Shown here one piece after another: positions 7,703 to 17,899 of a stretch of DNA of 38,651 nucleotides. Position numbers and translations under genes: made by a program. Numbering within the stretch: the stretch's first letter is position 1; every line of letters starts with the position of its first letter. The DNA is taken from positions 1 to 38,651 of the forward strand of contig JBQTII010000083.1 of the NCBI GenBank assembly GCA_052388275.1, given 5' to 3'. This DNA comes from JBQTII01 sp052388275. GTDB taxonomy: Bacteria > Actinomycetota > Actinomycetes > Sporichthyales > Sporichthyaceae. The notes under the pieces were generated by a model. That model was not told the origin of the DNA. It did no database searches and saw only the letters and a list, made by a program, of their open reading frames with translations.

Positions 7703-9214
7703 ATGCTCACCTCCACCGCGTCGCCGTCTGCTCCGCAACTCGAGGAGACCAAACCCGGATGGCTGATCGCCGGGGGCGTCGCGGCAGCGGCGCTGGCTGC
7801 GGCGGTGGTGATGGCGGTGATCTCCGCGATCACCATCGTGGTGTGGGCCGCCGGGCCGCAGGACGACGCCGGCGGGGTTTCGGCGCCGTTCGGGGCCGCC
7901 GCACGGGTGTGGGTTCTCGCCCATCGGGTCTCGATCGACACCTCAGCCGGGGCGATCCTGCTCCCGCCGTTGTTGATCACCTTCGCCCAGGCCCTGGTGA
8001 CGGTGCGCACGGCGGGTTGGGTGGTGCGCAGTGCACGCGCTCATGAACACACCGCCGCAGCAACTGTCGTGGCAGCGGTCGCGCTCACCCACGGCCTGCT
8101 GGTCGCCTTCGCTGCGGGATTCAGCGGTGCCGCGACGGTCTTGACGGCGTTGCGGGCCGGTGCATTGGCCGGCCTGATCTTCGCCCTGGTCGGCGCCGCG
8201 CCGCAGACCTGGACCTGGGCACGGGCCCGCGCGCGGCACGGGGCGCTGGTGCGGTGCTTCGCCCGCGGCACCGGCGCCGGCCTGGCCGGGATGCTTGGCG
8301 GCGGGGCGTTGATCGTCCTGGCCGCACTGGTGATGGACACCTCCACCGCGCGCGGGCTGCTCGATGCTGTGGGCGGCGGGTTCGCCGGTGGTGCGGCGAT
8401 GGTCCTGCTCAGCGTCGCCCTGTTGCCCAACGCGGCGCTGTGGGCGGCGGCGTTTGCCACCGGATCGCCGGTCGCGATCGGCAATGACGCGGCGCTGACG
8501 CTGCAGGGCATGGATCCGGGCGCGCTGCCCGCGCTTCCGCTGCTGGCGGCCTTGCCCGCGCCGGGTGAGGTGGCTCCCGCGGCGTTGCTGGCGCTGCTGA
8601 TCGGCCCCCTCGCGGGGGTGGCGATCGGCTGGTTCGGCTATCCCGCGGCGGTGCGCGGGGTGCGCTACCGGTTCCGGGTGGCCGTGCCGGTGCTGGCCGC
8701 CTTCGGCTGCGCATTCGCCCTGGGCGCGTTGGCCTGGGTGGGCGATGCCGATGCAGGCGGGCGGCTCTCGCAGCTGGGGCCGTCGCCGCAGCGGCTCGCC
8801 GTGGGAGCCGCGGTGGTGCTGGTGCCCAGCTCCGCAGCGGTCGCTGTCGGCCGGGCGCTGTGGACGTGGTGGCGCCGCCCGCGCGTGGGATCAGTTCGCC
8901 GAGATGACATCAGCGACGCAGCGCAGCGCCGCTGCGGTGTCAGCGCTCCCGCTGGCACAGTCGCCGAACTTCTCGAACCCGTAGGTGGACGCCACCCAGT
9001 ACGTGCCGGCGCTCAGCAGAGCTCCGAGCACAACGGCGATGATGCCAAGACTCAGACCGGTGCAAGCGGCGGAGCCGTTGCTGGCGAAGCCGTAGCGGGC
9101 CCGGAAGCGTCCGCGGCGGCCCAGGACGATGGCCCAGAGCCCGGCGATGATCCCGAGCGGGAACAGCACGAAGGCGATGCTGGTGCAGAGCAGACCAATG
9201 ATGCCCAGCACTAG
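7703..9214 (+). CDS. DUF6350-type polytopic membrane protein, with an antisense-overlapping tail
   Basis: A 503-residue frame whose first 395 or so residues form about ten hydrophobic helices rich in Ala, Gly, Leu and Val. Its position between sucCD and purNH matches the DUF6350 family, whose function is unknown. The start ATG at 7703 lies just before the first helix and has only a weak G-rich ribosome-binding site. From about 8891 the frame continues 324 bases opposite a convergent gene, ending in a hydrophilic tail rich in Asp, Glu, Gln and Gly. In that part the third codon positions of the minus-strand gene fall on this frame's first positions. The tail may therefore be read-through after loss of an earlier stop, a frameshift, or a real C-terminus. 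Confidence 0.8.
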   Translation: MLTSTASPSAPQLEETKPGWLIAGGVAAAALAAAVVMAVISAITIVVWAAGPQDDAGGVSAPFGAAARVWVLAHRVSIDTSAGAILLPPLLITFAQALVTVRTAGWVVRSARAHEHTAAATVVAAVALTHGLLVAFAAGFSGAATVLTALRAGALAGLIFALVGAAPQTWTWARARARHGALVRCFARGTGAGLAGMLGGGALIVLAALVMDTSTARGLLDAVGGGFAGGAAMVLLSVALLPNAALWAAAFATGSPVAIGNDAALTLQGMDPGALPALPLLAALPAPGEVAPAALLALLIGPLAGVAIGWFGYPAAVRGVRYRFRVAVPVLAAFGCAFALGALAWVGDADAGGRLSQLGPSPQRLAVGAAVVLVPSSAAVAVGRALWTWWRRPRVGSVRRDDISDAAQRRCGVSAPAGTVAELLEPVGGRHPVRAGAQQSSEHNGDDAKTQTGASGGAVAGEAVAGPEASAAAQDDGPEPGDDPEREQHEGDAGAEQTNDAQH

Positions 9215-9493
9215 CGCCGCCGTCCCGGCCCGGTTGCGCATCGGGTAGATCACGGGGGGAGTTGTCCCCGTGATGTCCGTTTCAGGTCCGGCGTTCGGCG
9301 CCGGTTCGGTGTACCACAGCGGCGTCGTGGTGCTCGGCGCGGTGAGGTGTTCGCCCACCTGCGGCGTGGTGGCGTAGGAAGGCGCCGCGTAGCTCCAGGT
9401 GTACCGCTCGCCCGGGTAGGTCTCGGGCGCGGTGCCGCGCGCAACGCTGCCGACGGTGGACTGCCAGGGGTCCTCGCGCTGGCTCTCGTACAT
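8891..9493 (-). CDS. DUF4190-type small membrane protein with a proline/threonine-rich head
   Basis: A 200-residue protein. A polar N-terminus of about 88 residues, rich in Thr, Pro and Tyr, is followed by two hydrophobic segments (about 91-125 and 144-167) separated by a basic loop GRRGRFRARYG, then an outside tail with two cysteines (179 and 192) that could pair. The two-helix pattern with a Gly/Arg-rich turn fits the DUF4190 family; function unknown. Start choice: ATG at 9493, preceded by GGAGCGAGG. It is convergent with the DUF6350-type gene and overlaps its last 324 bases. It is divergent from purN with about 180 bp between, enough for separate promoters. Confidence 0.78.
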   Translation of the reverse strand: MYESQREDPWQSTVGSVARGTAPETYPGERYTWSYAAPSYATTPQVGEHLTAPSTTTPLWYTEPAPNAGPETDITGTTPPVIYPMRNRAGTAALVLGIIGLLCTSIAFVLFPLGIIAGLWAIVLGRRGRFRARYGFASNGSAACTGLSLGIIAVVLGALLSAGTYWVASTYGFEKFGDCASGSADTAAALRCVADVISAN

Positions 9494-9675
9494 GGTTGCC
9501 TCGCTCCACTGGAATCGGCGCTGCCGTGGGGACACCGCCTTTGACCAGTGTGAAACGGGAGGCTCGCTCGTGCGGCGGCGATGGGGGGAGGTGGTGAGTT
9601 TTTCACAAATGGGGCACGTGGCCGGTGCTCACCTGGGGCATCGCAGCGCATTGAGGGTCGATATCGTGGCCGCTC

Positions 9676-10338
9676 ATGGGATCTGCGGCGTCGAGCAGGC
9701 CGCGGCGCCTGGTGGTCCTGGTCTCGGGCTCCGGGAGCAATCTGGGGGCCTTGCTGACCGCCTGCGCCGAGCCGGCCTACGGCGCAATCGTGGTAGCCGT
9801 CGGCGCAGATCGCGGCGACATCGAGGGCCTGCGCCGGGCGCAGCGGGCCGGGATCGCCACCTTCGTCTGTCCGGTCACGGACTTCGCTGACCGCGGCCAA
9901 TGGGACAAGGCTTTGACGGCGGCGGTCGGGGAGCATTCACCGGACCTCATCGTCTCGGCGGGCTTCATGAAGATCCTCGGCCCGGCGTTCCTCGCCCAAT
10001 TCGGGCAGCGGTGCGTCAATACGCACCCGGCCTTGCTGCCGTCCTTCCCGGGGGCGCACGGTGTGCGGGACGCGCTGGCCTATGGAGTCCGGGTCAGTGG
10101 GGTGACCGTGCATCTGGTGGACGCCGGTGTCGATACCGGCCCGATTATTGCCCAGGTTGCGGTGAGGGTGCTCCCCGAGGACGACGAGACGAGCCTGCAT
10201 GAACGAATCAAGGTAGCGGAGCGCGCGCTGCTCACCGAGGTCGTCGGCCGGATGGCCCGCGAGGGTTTCACGGTGTCCGAGCGCAGGGTGAGGATCGGTA
10301 CAGCATCAGATGATGGAGGATCAGATCGTGTCGAGTGA
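9676..10338 (+). CDS. purN: Phosphoribosylglycinamide formyltransferase (GAR transformylase)
   Basis: A 220-residue enzyme that transfers the formyl group of 10-formyl-THF to GAR in step 3 of purine synthesis. The phosphate-binding loop SGSGSN covers residues 17-22. The catalytic Asn115 and His117 lie in NTHPALLPSFPG, and the catalytic Asp153 lies in VDAGVDTGPII. Length and order are normal, with a short C-terminal extension. Its last 11 bases overlap the start of purH, so the two purine genes are translationally coupled. FolD, encoded 1.7 kb downstream, makes the formyl donor. Confidence 0.97.
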   Translation: MGSAASSRPRRLVVLVSGSGSNLGALLTACAEPAYGAIVVAVGADRGDIEGLRRAQRAGIATFVCPVTDFADRGQWDKALTAAVGEHSPDLIVSAGFMKILGPAFLAQFGQRCVNTHPALLPSFPGAHGVRDALAYGVRVSGVTVHLVDAGVDTGPIIAQVAVRVLPEDDETSLHERIKVAERALLTEVVGRMAREGFTVSERRVRIGTASDDGGSDRVE

Positions 10339-11890
10339 GACCGTTGCTGACGGGCGCCGCGCGGTGCGCCGGGCGCTGATCAGCGTCTACGACAAGAGCG
10401 GTCTGGCCGAGCTCGCCAGCGGCCTGCACGCCGCCGGCGTCGCGATCGTCTCCACCGGTTCCACGGCAGCCACCATTGCTGCGGCCGGGGTGCCGGTGAC
10501 GGGGGTAGAGGAGCTCACGGGCTTCGCCGAATGTCTCGAGGGCAGGGTCAAAACCCTGCACCCGCGGGTGCACGCCGGGATCCTCGCCGATCTGCGCAAG
10601 CCGGACCATGAGGCCCAGCTCGCGAAGCTCGGCATCGAGGCCTTCGAGTTGGTCGTGGTCAACCTGTATCCCTTCAAGGCCACCGTCGCCTCGGGCGCGA
10701 GCCCGGACGAGTGCGTGGAGCAGATCGACATCGGCGGGCCGACGATGGTGCGCGCCGCGGCGAAGAACCACCCCAGCGTCGCGGTGGTGGTCGATCCTGC
10801 CCGCTACGGCGACGTCCTGGCCGCGGTCAGTGCGGGTGGTTTCACCCCGACGGCGCGCCGGGGCCTTGCCGTGGCGGCGTTTCGGCACACCGCGGACTAC
10901 GACGTCGCGGTGGCCTCCTGGTTGGGAAGCGGGGGCGACGGCGAGCGCTGGCCCACCTGGGTCGGCGCCACCTGGACCCGCGCAGCCGTTCTTCGCTACG
11001 GCGAGAACCCGCACCAGCAGGCGGCCCTGTATGCAAGCGGGGACGTGGGACTGGCCGGCGCCGAACTGCTCGGTGGCAAGGAGATGTCCTACAACAACTA
11101 CGTCGACACCGACGCGGCGCGGCGAGCCGCCTACGACTTCACCGAGCCTTGCGTGGCAATCATCAAGCATGCCAATCCGTGCGGGATCGCGGTCGGCGCC
11201 GACATCGCGGCCGCGCACGTCGCGGCTCATGCCTGCGACCCGGTGTCCGCCTTCGGCGGTGTCATCGCCGCCAACCGCGCGGTGAGTGTGGAGATGGCGC
11301 AGCAGGTCGCCGGGGTGTTCACCGAGGTGTTGTGCGCGCCGGAGTTCACCCCCGCCGCTCTCGAGTTGTTGCGCACCAAGAAGAACCTGAGGCTACTGCG
11401 GTGTCCGGCGCCGCCCGGCGGATCCGGCCTGGAAATGCGTCCGGTCTCCGGTGGGTTGCTTCTGCAGGACGCCGACCGCCTCGATGCTTGCGGTGACGAT
11501 CCATCAGGATGGACACTGGCGACCGGCGAGCCCGCCGCACCCGAGTTACTCGCGGACCTCGCTTTCGCGTGGCGGGCGATTCGCGCGGTGAAGTCCAATG
11601 CCATCCTGTTGGCCCGCGGCGGCGCCACCGTCGGCATCGGCATGGGTCAGGTCAACCGCGTCGACTCGGCGCGCCTGGCCGTCTCGCGCGCCGGGGAACG
11701 TGCTGCGGGTTCGGTCGCGGCCTCGGATGCCTTCTTTCCGTTCCCTGACGGCCTGGTCGTGCTGCTCGAGGCCGGCGTGCGGGCTGTGGTGCAACCGGGC
11801 GGATCGGTGCGGGACGAGAGCGTGATCTCCGCCGCAGCTGCCGCGGGGATCACGATGTACCTGACCGGGACCCGCCACTTCGCGCACTGA
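10328..11890 (+). CDS. purH: Bifunctional AICAR formyltransferase / IMP cyclohydrolase
   Basis: A 520-residue enzyme for the last two steps of IMP synthesis. The N-terminal cyclohydrolase (MGS-like) domain begins with ALISVYDKSGL and contains GRVKTLHPRVHAG. The C-terminal transformylase domain has the catalytic Lys280-His281 pair in IIKHANPCG, and KSNAILLARGG and SDAFFPFPDGL near the end. The start is GTG at 10328, because GGAGG (10315-10319) sits eight bases upstream; ATGs at 10310 and 10313 overlap that ribosome-binding site. The start lies inside the end of purN. A long hairpin follows the stop. Confidence 0.97.
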   Translation: MSSETVADGRRAVRRALISVYDKSGLAELASGLHAAGVAIVSTGSTAATIAAAGVPVTGVEELTGFAECLEGRVKTLHPRVHAGILADLRKPDHEAQLAKLGIEAFELVVVNLYPFKATVASGASPDECVEQIDIGGPTMVRAAAKNHPSVAVVVDPARYGDVLAAVSAGGFTPTARRGLAVAAFRHTADYDVAVASWLGSGGDGERWPTWVGATWTRAAVLRYGENPHQQAALYASGDVGLAGAELLGGKEMSYNNYVDTDAARRAAYDFTEPCVAIIKHANPCGIAVGADIAAAHVAAHACDPVSAFGGVIAANRAVSVEMAQQVAGVFTEVLCAPEFTPAALELLRTKKNLRLLRCPAPPGGSGLEMRPVSGGLLLQDADRLDACGDDPSGWTLATGEPAAPELLADLAFAWRAIRAVKSNAILLARGGATVGIGMGQVNRVDSARLAVSRAGERAAGSVAASDAFFPFPDGLVVLLEAGVRAVVQPGGSVRDESVISAAAAAGITMYLTGTRHFAH

Positions 11891-11907
11891 GACGCGACCT
11901 GGTGATG

Positions 11908-11957
11908 CGGACGTTCGAAGGAGTAGCTGCTATAGCGACCGTTGCTTCGGACGTCCG
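11908..11957 (+). terminator. Hairpin terminator after purH
   Basis: A 13-bp stem (11908-11920 with 11945-11957), complete if one U-G wobble is allowed, closes a 24-nt loop that contains the self-complementary GCTATAGC. It begins 18 bases after the purH stop and ends about 70 bp before folD. Confidence 0.65.
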
Positions 11958-12015
11958 CCAGGCGACCACAACGACTGACAGGGCGGCGCATCCGGGCGTG
12001 GGGCCGTACGCGGTT

Positions 12016-12021
12016 TAGGCT
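12016..12021 (+). promoter_or_regulatory. -10 element of a probable leaderless folD promoter
   Basis: TAGGCT ends seven bases before the GTG start of folD, so transcription would begin at or next to the start codon. There is no Shine-Dalgarno sequence before this GTG, which agrees with a leaderless message. No convincing -35 element is visible. Confidence 0.45.
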
Positions 12022-12028
12022 CGCGGCT

Positions 12029-12889
12029 GTGACTGCGATCATCCTCGACGGCAAGGCCACGGCCGCCGCCATCCGTGCCGAACTCACCGTCCGCGTGGCC
12101 GCCCTGCGCGAGCTGGGCCACACCCCCGGGCTCGGCACGATCCTGGTCGGGGACGACCCGGGCAGCCACTCCTACGTGGCAGGCAAACACCGCGACTGCG
12201 CGGAGATCGGTATCGCGAGCATCCGCCGTGATCTGCCGGCCACCGCCACAGCGGCTGACGTCGAGCGTGCCGTCGCCGAGCTGAACGCCGACCCCGCCTG
12301 CACCGGCTTCATCGTGCAATTGCCGTTGCCGAAGGCCGTGGACACCAATCGGGTTCTCGGTCTGGTCGATCCGACCAAGGATGCCGACGGCCTGCACCCG
12401 GCCAACCTGGGCAAACTGGTGCTCGGCGAGCCGGCACCGCTGCCGTGCACGCCGCGCGGCATCGTGGAATTGCTGACGCGCTACGGCGTTCCGATCGCCG
12501 GCGCGGAGGTGGTGGTCATCGGCCGGGGGGTCACGGTCGGGCGCCCGCTCGGCCTGCTGCTGACGCGGCGCAGCGAGAACGCGACGGTGACGTTGTGTCA
12601 CACCGGCACCAAGTACCTCGGGGAGCACCTGGGGCGGGCGGACATCGTGGTGGCAGCGGCTGGGGTGCGCGCGTTGGTGCGGGCCGATCAGATCCGCCCG
12701 GGAGCTGCGGTGCTCGATGTCGGAACCTCCCGCGGGGAGGACGGCAAACTGGTCGGCGATGTCGAGCCAGGTGCGGTCGATGTCGCGGGTTGGCTTGCGC
12801 CGATGCCCGGCGGCGTCGGTCCGATGACCCGCGCGATGCTCGTGGACAACGTTGTCCTTGCTGCGGAACGCGCCGCCGGCCTGCGCTGA
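12029..12889 (+). CDS. folD: Methylenetetrahydrofolate dehydrogenase / methenyltetrahydrofolate cyclohydrolase
   Basis: A 286-residue bifunctional enzyme that oxidises 5,10-methylene-THF and hydrolyses methenyl-THF to give 10-formyl-THF. The catalytic Tyr49-x-x-x-Lys53 lies in SYVAGKHRDC. The substrate-binding motif FIVQLPLPK, the NADP-binding GRGVTVGRPLG and the C-terminal PMPGGVGPMT are all present. The GTG start at 12029 matches the family N-terminus (Ala-Ile-Ile-Leu-Asp-Gly-Lys) and follows a -10 hexamer closely. Its stop shares one base with the start of the DUF3017 gene (TGATG), a conserved actinobacterial pairing. Its product feeds PurN and PurH, encoded just upstream. Confidence 0.96.
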   Translation: MTAIILDGKATAAAIRAELTVRVAALRELGHTPGLGTILVGDDPGSHSYVAGKHRDCAEIGIASIRRDLPATATAADVERAVAELNADPACTGFIVQLPLPKAVDTNRVLGLVDPTKDADGLHPANLGKLVLGEPAPLPCTPRGIVELLTRYGVPIAGAEVVVIGRGVTVGRPLGLLLTRRSENATVTLCHTGTKYLGEHLGRADIVVAAAGVRALVRADQIRPGAAVLDVGTSRGEDGKLVGDVEPGAVDVAGWLAPMPGGVGPMTRAMLVDNVVLAAERAAGLR

Positions 12890-13206
12890 TGAACGCTGCC
12901 CGCCCGCCCGCGCCGAGGAAGACCGCCCGCGAGCGGATTGCGCGCGCCGTGCTGGCGGATTGGCCGCTGCTGGTGGTGTTCGCCGTCTGTATCGCCGGCG
13001 TCCTGGTGGTGCTCTCGGAGCACTTTCGGCGAGGGACGGTGCTGTTCGCGGGGGGGCTGGTGCTGGCCTCCGGTTTGCGCCTGCTACTGCCGGCGAAGGC
13101 CGCGGGGTTGCTGGCCGTGCGCGGCCGGATCGTCGACGTGATCACGCTTTTCGCACTAGGGCTGGGGGTCCTGCTGGCGGCGTTGGTGGTTCCCCCTCCG
13201 AGCTGA
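12889..13206 (+). CDS. DUF3017 small membrane protein
   Basis: A 105-residue protein with a basic N-terminus and three predicted transmembrane helices (about 24-44, 50-68 and 80-101). Its ATG overlaps the folD stop by one base (TGATG), so it depends on folD translation. Small DUF3017 proteins directly after folD are conserved in actinobacteria; their function is unknown. A strong hairpin begins on the first base after its stop, which makes folD and this gene a two-gene operon. Confidence 0.82.
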   Translation: MNAARPPAPRKTARERIARAVLADWPLLVVFAVCIAGVLVVLSEHFRRGTVLFAGGLVLASGLRLLLPAKAAGLLAVRGRIVDVITLFALGLGVLLAALVVPPPS

Positions 13207-13245
13207 GGCTGACGGCGCCAGGCGGGCGCCTGATAACCGTCAGCC
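13207..13245 (+). terminator. Hairpin terminator after folD-DUF3017
   Basis: A perfect 9-bp outer stem, GGCTGACGG (13207-13215) with CCGTCAGCC (13237-13245), contains an inner CAGGCG-GG-CGCCTG stem in its loop. It starts on the base after the stop codon. Confidence 0.75.
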
Positions 13246-13339
13246 ACCCCGAGCCCCTGGTGAGATGGGGCGTAGCTTGGGCGTGAGGATCGCCACGGCG
13301 ATTTCTCCGGCCGCCCGCGCTAGGGTTGCGCCCGAAAAG

Positions 13340-13357
13340 TCTCTTGACGCCAAGAGA
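13340..13357. promoter_or_regulatory. Perfect palindrome upstream of mdh, probable operator
   Basis: TCTCTTG-ACGC-CAAGAGA is a perfect inverted repeat with 7-bp arms, 82 bp upstream of the mdh start. It contains TTGACG, which could be a -35 element, so a bound regulator would compete with RNA polymerase. The shape (TCTTGA/TCAAGA half-sites) resembles sites bound by dimeric winged-helix regulators such as the MarR family. I cannot name the regulator. Confidence 0.45.
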
Positions 13358-13439
13358 TCTTGGGCGGCTGAGGTGTCGCCGGTCCGTACGCCCCCACCAC
13401 GCGTCTTACGCGTTCGCGAACTTGAGAAGGAGCGGCCAG

Positions 13440-14396
13440 ATGGCACGCAGCGGCAAGGTCACCGTCGTCGGAGCAGGGTTCTACGGATCGACCACCGCGC
13501 TGCGGCTGGCGGAGTACGACATCTTCGACGAGGTCGTGCTCACCGACATCCTCGTGGGCAAGGGCGAGGGCCTGGCCCTGGATATGAACCAGTCGCGTCC
13601 CATCGAGGGCTTCGAGACCAAGCTGACCGGCGCCACCACCTCCGCGGACGGCGGCGGCTACGAAAAGACCGCGGATTCCGACATCGTCGTGATCACCGCC
13701 GGCCTGCCGCGCAAGCCGGGAATGAGCCGGATGGATCTGATCGAGGTCAATGCGGGCATCGTGCGCGGCGTGGCGGAGAACATCGTCAAGCACTCGCCCG
13801 ACGCCGTCATCGTCGTCGTGTCGAACCCGCTGGATGAGATGACGGCGCTGACCCAGCTCGCCTCGGGCCTGCCGAAGAACAAGGTCATCGGCCAGGCGGG
13901 CATGCTCGACACCGCCCGCTTCACCAACTTCGTCGCCGAAAAACTCGGCGTCGAGGTCGGCGCGGTCACCACCCTGACCCTCGGCTCGCACGGTGACACC
14001 ATGGTCCCGGTCCCGTCCGCCTGCTCGGTCGACGGTAAGCCGCTCGCCGACCTGCTCTCGGCCGAGGAGATCGAGGACCTGGTGGTGCGCACCCGCAACG
14101 GTGGCGCGGAGGTCGTCGCGCTGCTCAAGACCGGCTCGGCGTACTACGCCCCCTCGGCCGCCGCGGCTCGGATGGTCAAGGCGATCGCCACCGACTCCGG
14201 CGCGGTCATGCCGGTCTGCGCCTGGGTTGACGGGGAGTACGGCATCGAAGGCGTCTATCTCGGCGTCGAGGCCGAGCTTGGCGCCGGCGGCATCAAGAAG
14301 GTCGTCGAGCGCGACCTCACCGACAGCGAGCTCGCCGCGCTCAAGGAGGCTGCTGAGGCGGTTCGCGCCAAGCAGGGCGACGTCGCGACCCTCTAG
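13440..14396 (+). CDS. mdh: Malate dehydrogenase, LDH-like type
   Basis: A 318-residue NAD-dependent enzyme that interconverts malate and oxaloacetate in the TCA cycle. The Rossmann loop is VVGAGFYGSTTA, the substrate-binding arginines lie in LPRKPGMSRMDL, and the proton-relay histidine is His184 in GSHGDTMVP. The length and the GFYG loop fit the LDH-like (type 3) malate dehydrogenases rather than the dimeric form. The ATG at 13440 has a clear AAGGAG seven bases upstream. It is followed 75 bases later by icd, also with AAGGAG, and the two may share a transcript. A palindromic operator candidate lies upstream. Confidence 0.95.
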   Translation: MARSGKVTVVGAGFYGSTTALRLAEYDIFDEVVLTDILVGKGEGLALDMNQSRPIEGFETKLTGATTSADGGGYEKTADSDIVVITAGLPRKPGMSRMDLIEVNAGIVRGVAENIVKHSPDAVIVVVSNPLDEMTALTQLASGLPKNKVIGQAGMLDTARFTNFVAEKLGVEVGAVTTLTLGSHGDTMVPVPSACSVDGKPLADLLSAEEIEDLVVRTRNGGAEVVALLKTGSAYYAPSAAAARMVKAIATDSGAVMPVCAWVDGEYGIEGVYLGVEAELGAGGIKKVVERDLTDSELAALKEAAEAVRAKQGDVATL

Positions 14397-14419
14397 TCCC
14401 GCCTAACGTCCGATGAACA

Positions 14420-14449
14420 GCGTCCGGTGGGCCACCGATCTTCGGACGC
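14420..14449 (+). terminator. Weak hairpin in the mdh-icd gap
   Basis: A 7-bp stem, GCGTCCG (14420-14426) with CGGACGC (14443-14449), around a 16-nt loop. It may attenuate read-through from mdh into icd or set their ratio. It is weaker than the other terminators in the window. Confidence 0.3.
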
Positions 14450-14471
14450 AAGGCCTTAAGGAGCCTCACGC

Positions 14472-16682
<2,211 letters not shown>

Positions 16683-16777
16683 CCCGTGCTCTTCCATGCG
16701 CCGGCGACCACATTCAGGCCTCGAATGCGGTCGTCGGCTCATTCCTGAGCGCCGACCCGGGCAGGAAGCCTGCCAGA

Positions 16778-17815
16778 ATGACCGCCGTGCCCGCCCACAC
16801 CGCTGCTGCCGCGTGCCCGCGCGTGCTCTCTGGCATCCAACCGACCGCTGACTCCTTTCACCTCGGAAACTACCTCGGGGCCGTCCGACAGTGGGTGTCG
16901 CTCCAGGAAGATCACGACGCGTTCTACTGCGTGGTCGACCAGCACGCGATCACGGTGGAACACGACCCGGCGCTGCTGCGGGCCCGCACCCGGAGCTCAG
17001 CCGCCCAGCTCCTCGCCGCCGGGATCGACCCGGATCGGGCGACGTTGTTCGTGCAGAGCCACGTTCCCGAGCACGCGCAGCTGGCCTGGGTCATGAACTG
17101 CCTCACCGGCTTCGGCGAGGCCGGCCGGATGACTCAGTTCAAGGACAAGTCGACCAAGCAGGGCTCAGATCGCACCACCGTCGGCCTGTTCACCTACCCG
17201 ATCCTGCAGGTGGCCGACATCCTGCTCTACCACGCGAACCGGGTGCCGGTCGGTGCGGACCAGCGTCAGCACGTGGAGCTCACCCGCGATCTGGCGCAGC
17301 GCTTCAACCATCGCTACGGCCACACCCTCACCGTTCCCGAGCCTTACATCCTGGGGGCCACCGCGAAGATCACGGACCTGCAGGATCCGGGCGCCAAGAT
17401 GAGCAAATCGGCCTCGGCGCCGGCGGGGATCATCGAACTGCTCGACGATCCGAAGGTGTCCGCGAAGAAGGTCAAAAGCGCGGTGACCGACTCCGAACGA
17501 GAGATCCGCTTCGACCCCCAGGCCAAACCAGGGATTTCCAACCTGCTCACGATCGCCTCCGCGCTGACCGGGACGTCCATCGCGGACCTGGTCGAGTCCT
17601 ACGGCGGCCGGGGCTATGGCGACCTTAAGGGCGACGTGGCGACGGTCGTGCTGGATTTCGTCACCCCGTTTCGCGAGCGCACCCAGACCTATCTGGACGA
17701 CACAGCCGCACTGGACGCCGTGCTGGCGGCCGGCGCGGCAAAGGCTCGCGCCGTCGCCTCGCGCACCTTGGCCGAGGTGTACGAGCGCATCGGTTTCCTG
17801 CGGTGCCCCGCATGA
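16778..17815 (+). CDS. trpS: Tryptophan-tRNA ligase
   Basis: A 345-residue class I aminoacyl-tRNA synthetase that charges tRNA-Trp. The HIGH-type motif is HLGN (residues 28-31), preceded by the family SGIQPTAD. The KMSKS motif is intact at residues 207-211. The ATG at 16778 follows AGGAAG by about nine bases and matches the family N-terminus; longer starts would run into the end of icd. Its stop codon overlaps an ATG (ATGA, 17812-17815) that opens a 27-residue micro-ORF leading into the next gene. Confidence 0.95.
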   Translation: MTAVPAHTAAAACPRVLSGIQPTADSFHLGNYLGAVRQWVSLQEDHDAFYCVVDQHAITVEHDPALLRARTRSSAAQLLAAGIDPDRATLFVQSHVPEHAQLAWVMNCLTGFGEAGRMTQFKDKSTKQGSDRTTVGLFTYPILQVADILLYHANRVPVGADQRQHVELTRDLAQRFNHRYGHTLTVPEPYILGATAKITDLQDPGAKMSKSASAPAGIIELLDDPKVSAKKVKSAVTDSEREIRFDPQAKPGISNLLTIASALTGTSIADLVESYGGRGYGDLKGDVATVVLDFVTPFRERTQTYLDDTAALDAVLAAGAAKARAVASRTLAEVYERIGFLRCPA

Positions 17816-17895
17816 GCGAGCGCAGCGAGCGAATCAACAAGGACAGTGCACTGTCGCTCATTGGGTGGCCGAGCGGTAGCGAGGTTATCCAATGA
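17812..17895 (+). CDS. 27-residue bridging micro-ORF between trpS and the 2H phosphoesterase gene
   Basis: The frame starts with ATG at 17812, overlapping the trpS stop as ATGA, and ends with TGA at 17893-17895, overlapping the start of the next gene as ATGA. It encodes Met-Ser-Glu-Arg-Ser-Glu-Arg-Ile-Asn-Lys-Asp-Ser-Ala, then a segment containing LIGWP. Its first 35 bases are repeated almost exactly at the start of the following gene. The peptide looks like a by-product: the likely role is to carry ribosomes from trpS into the next gene. No protein evidence exists here, so coding is inferred from the double overlap. A related micro-ORF lies at 27068-27145. Confidence 0.5.
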   Translation: MSERSERINKDSALSLIGWPSGSEVIQ

Positions 17896-17899
17896 GCGA
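17854..17899 (+). promoter_or_regulatory. Hairpin occluding the 2H phosphoesterase start codon
   Basis: TCGCTCATTGG (17854-17864) pairs perfectly over 11 bp with CCAATGAGCGA (17889-17899), leaving a 24-nt loop. The right arm contains the start codon (17892-17894), and the weak ribosome-binding site GAGG (17881-17884) is in the loop. Ribosomes translating the upstream micro-ORF would melt the stem, so translation of the downstream gene should depend on trpS and micro-ORF translation. Confidence 0.55.
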
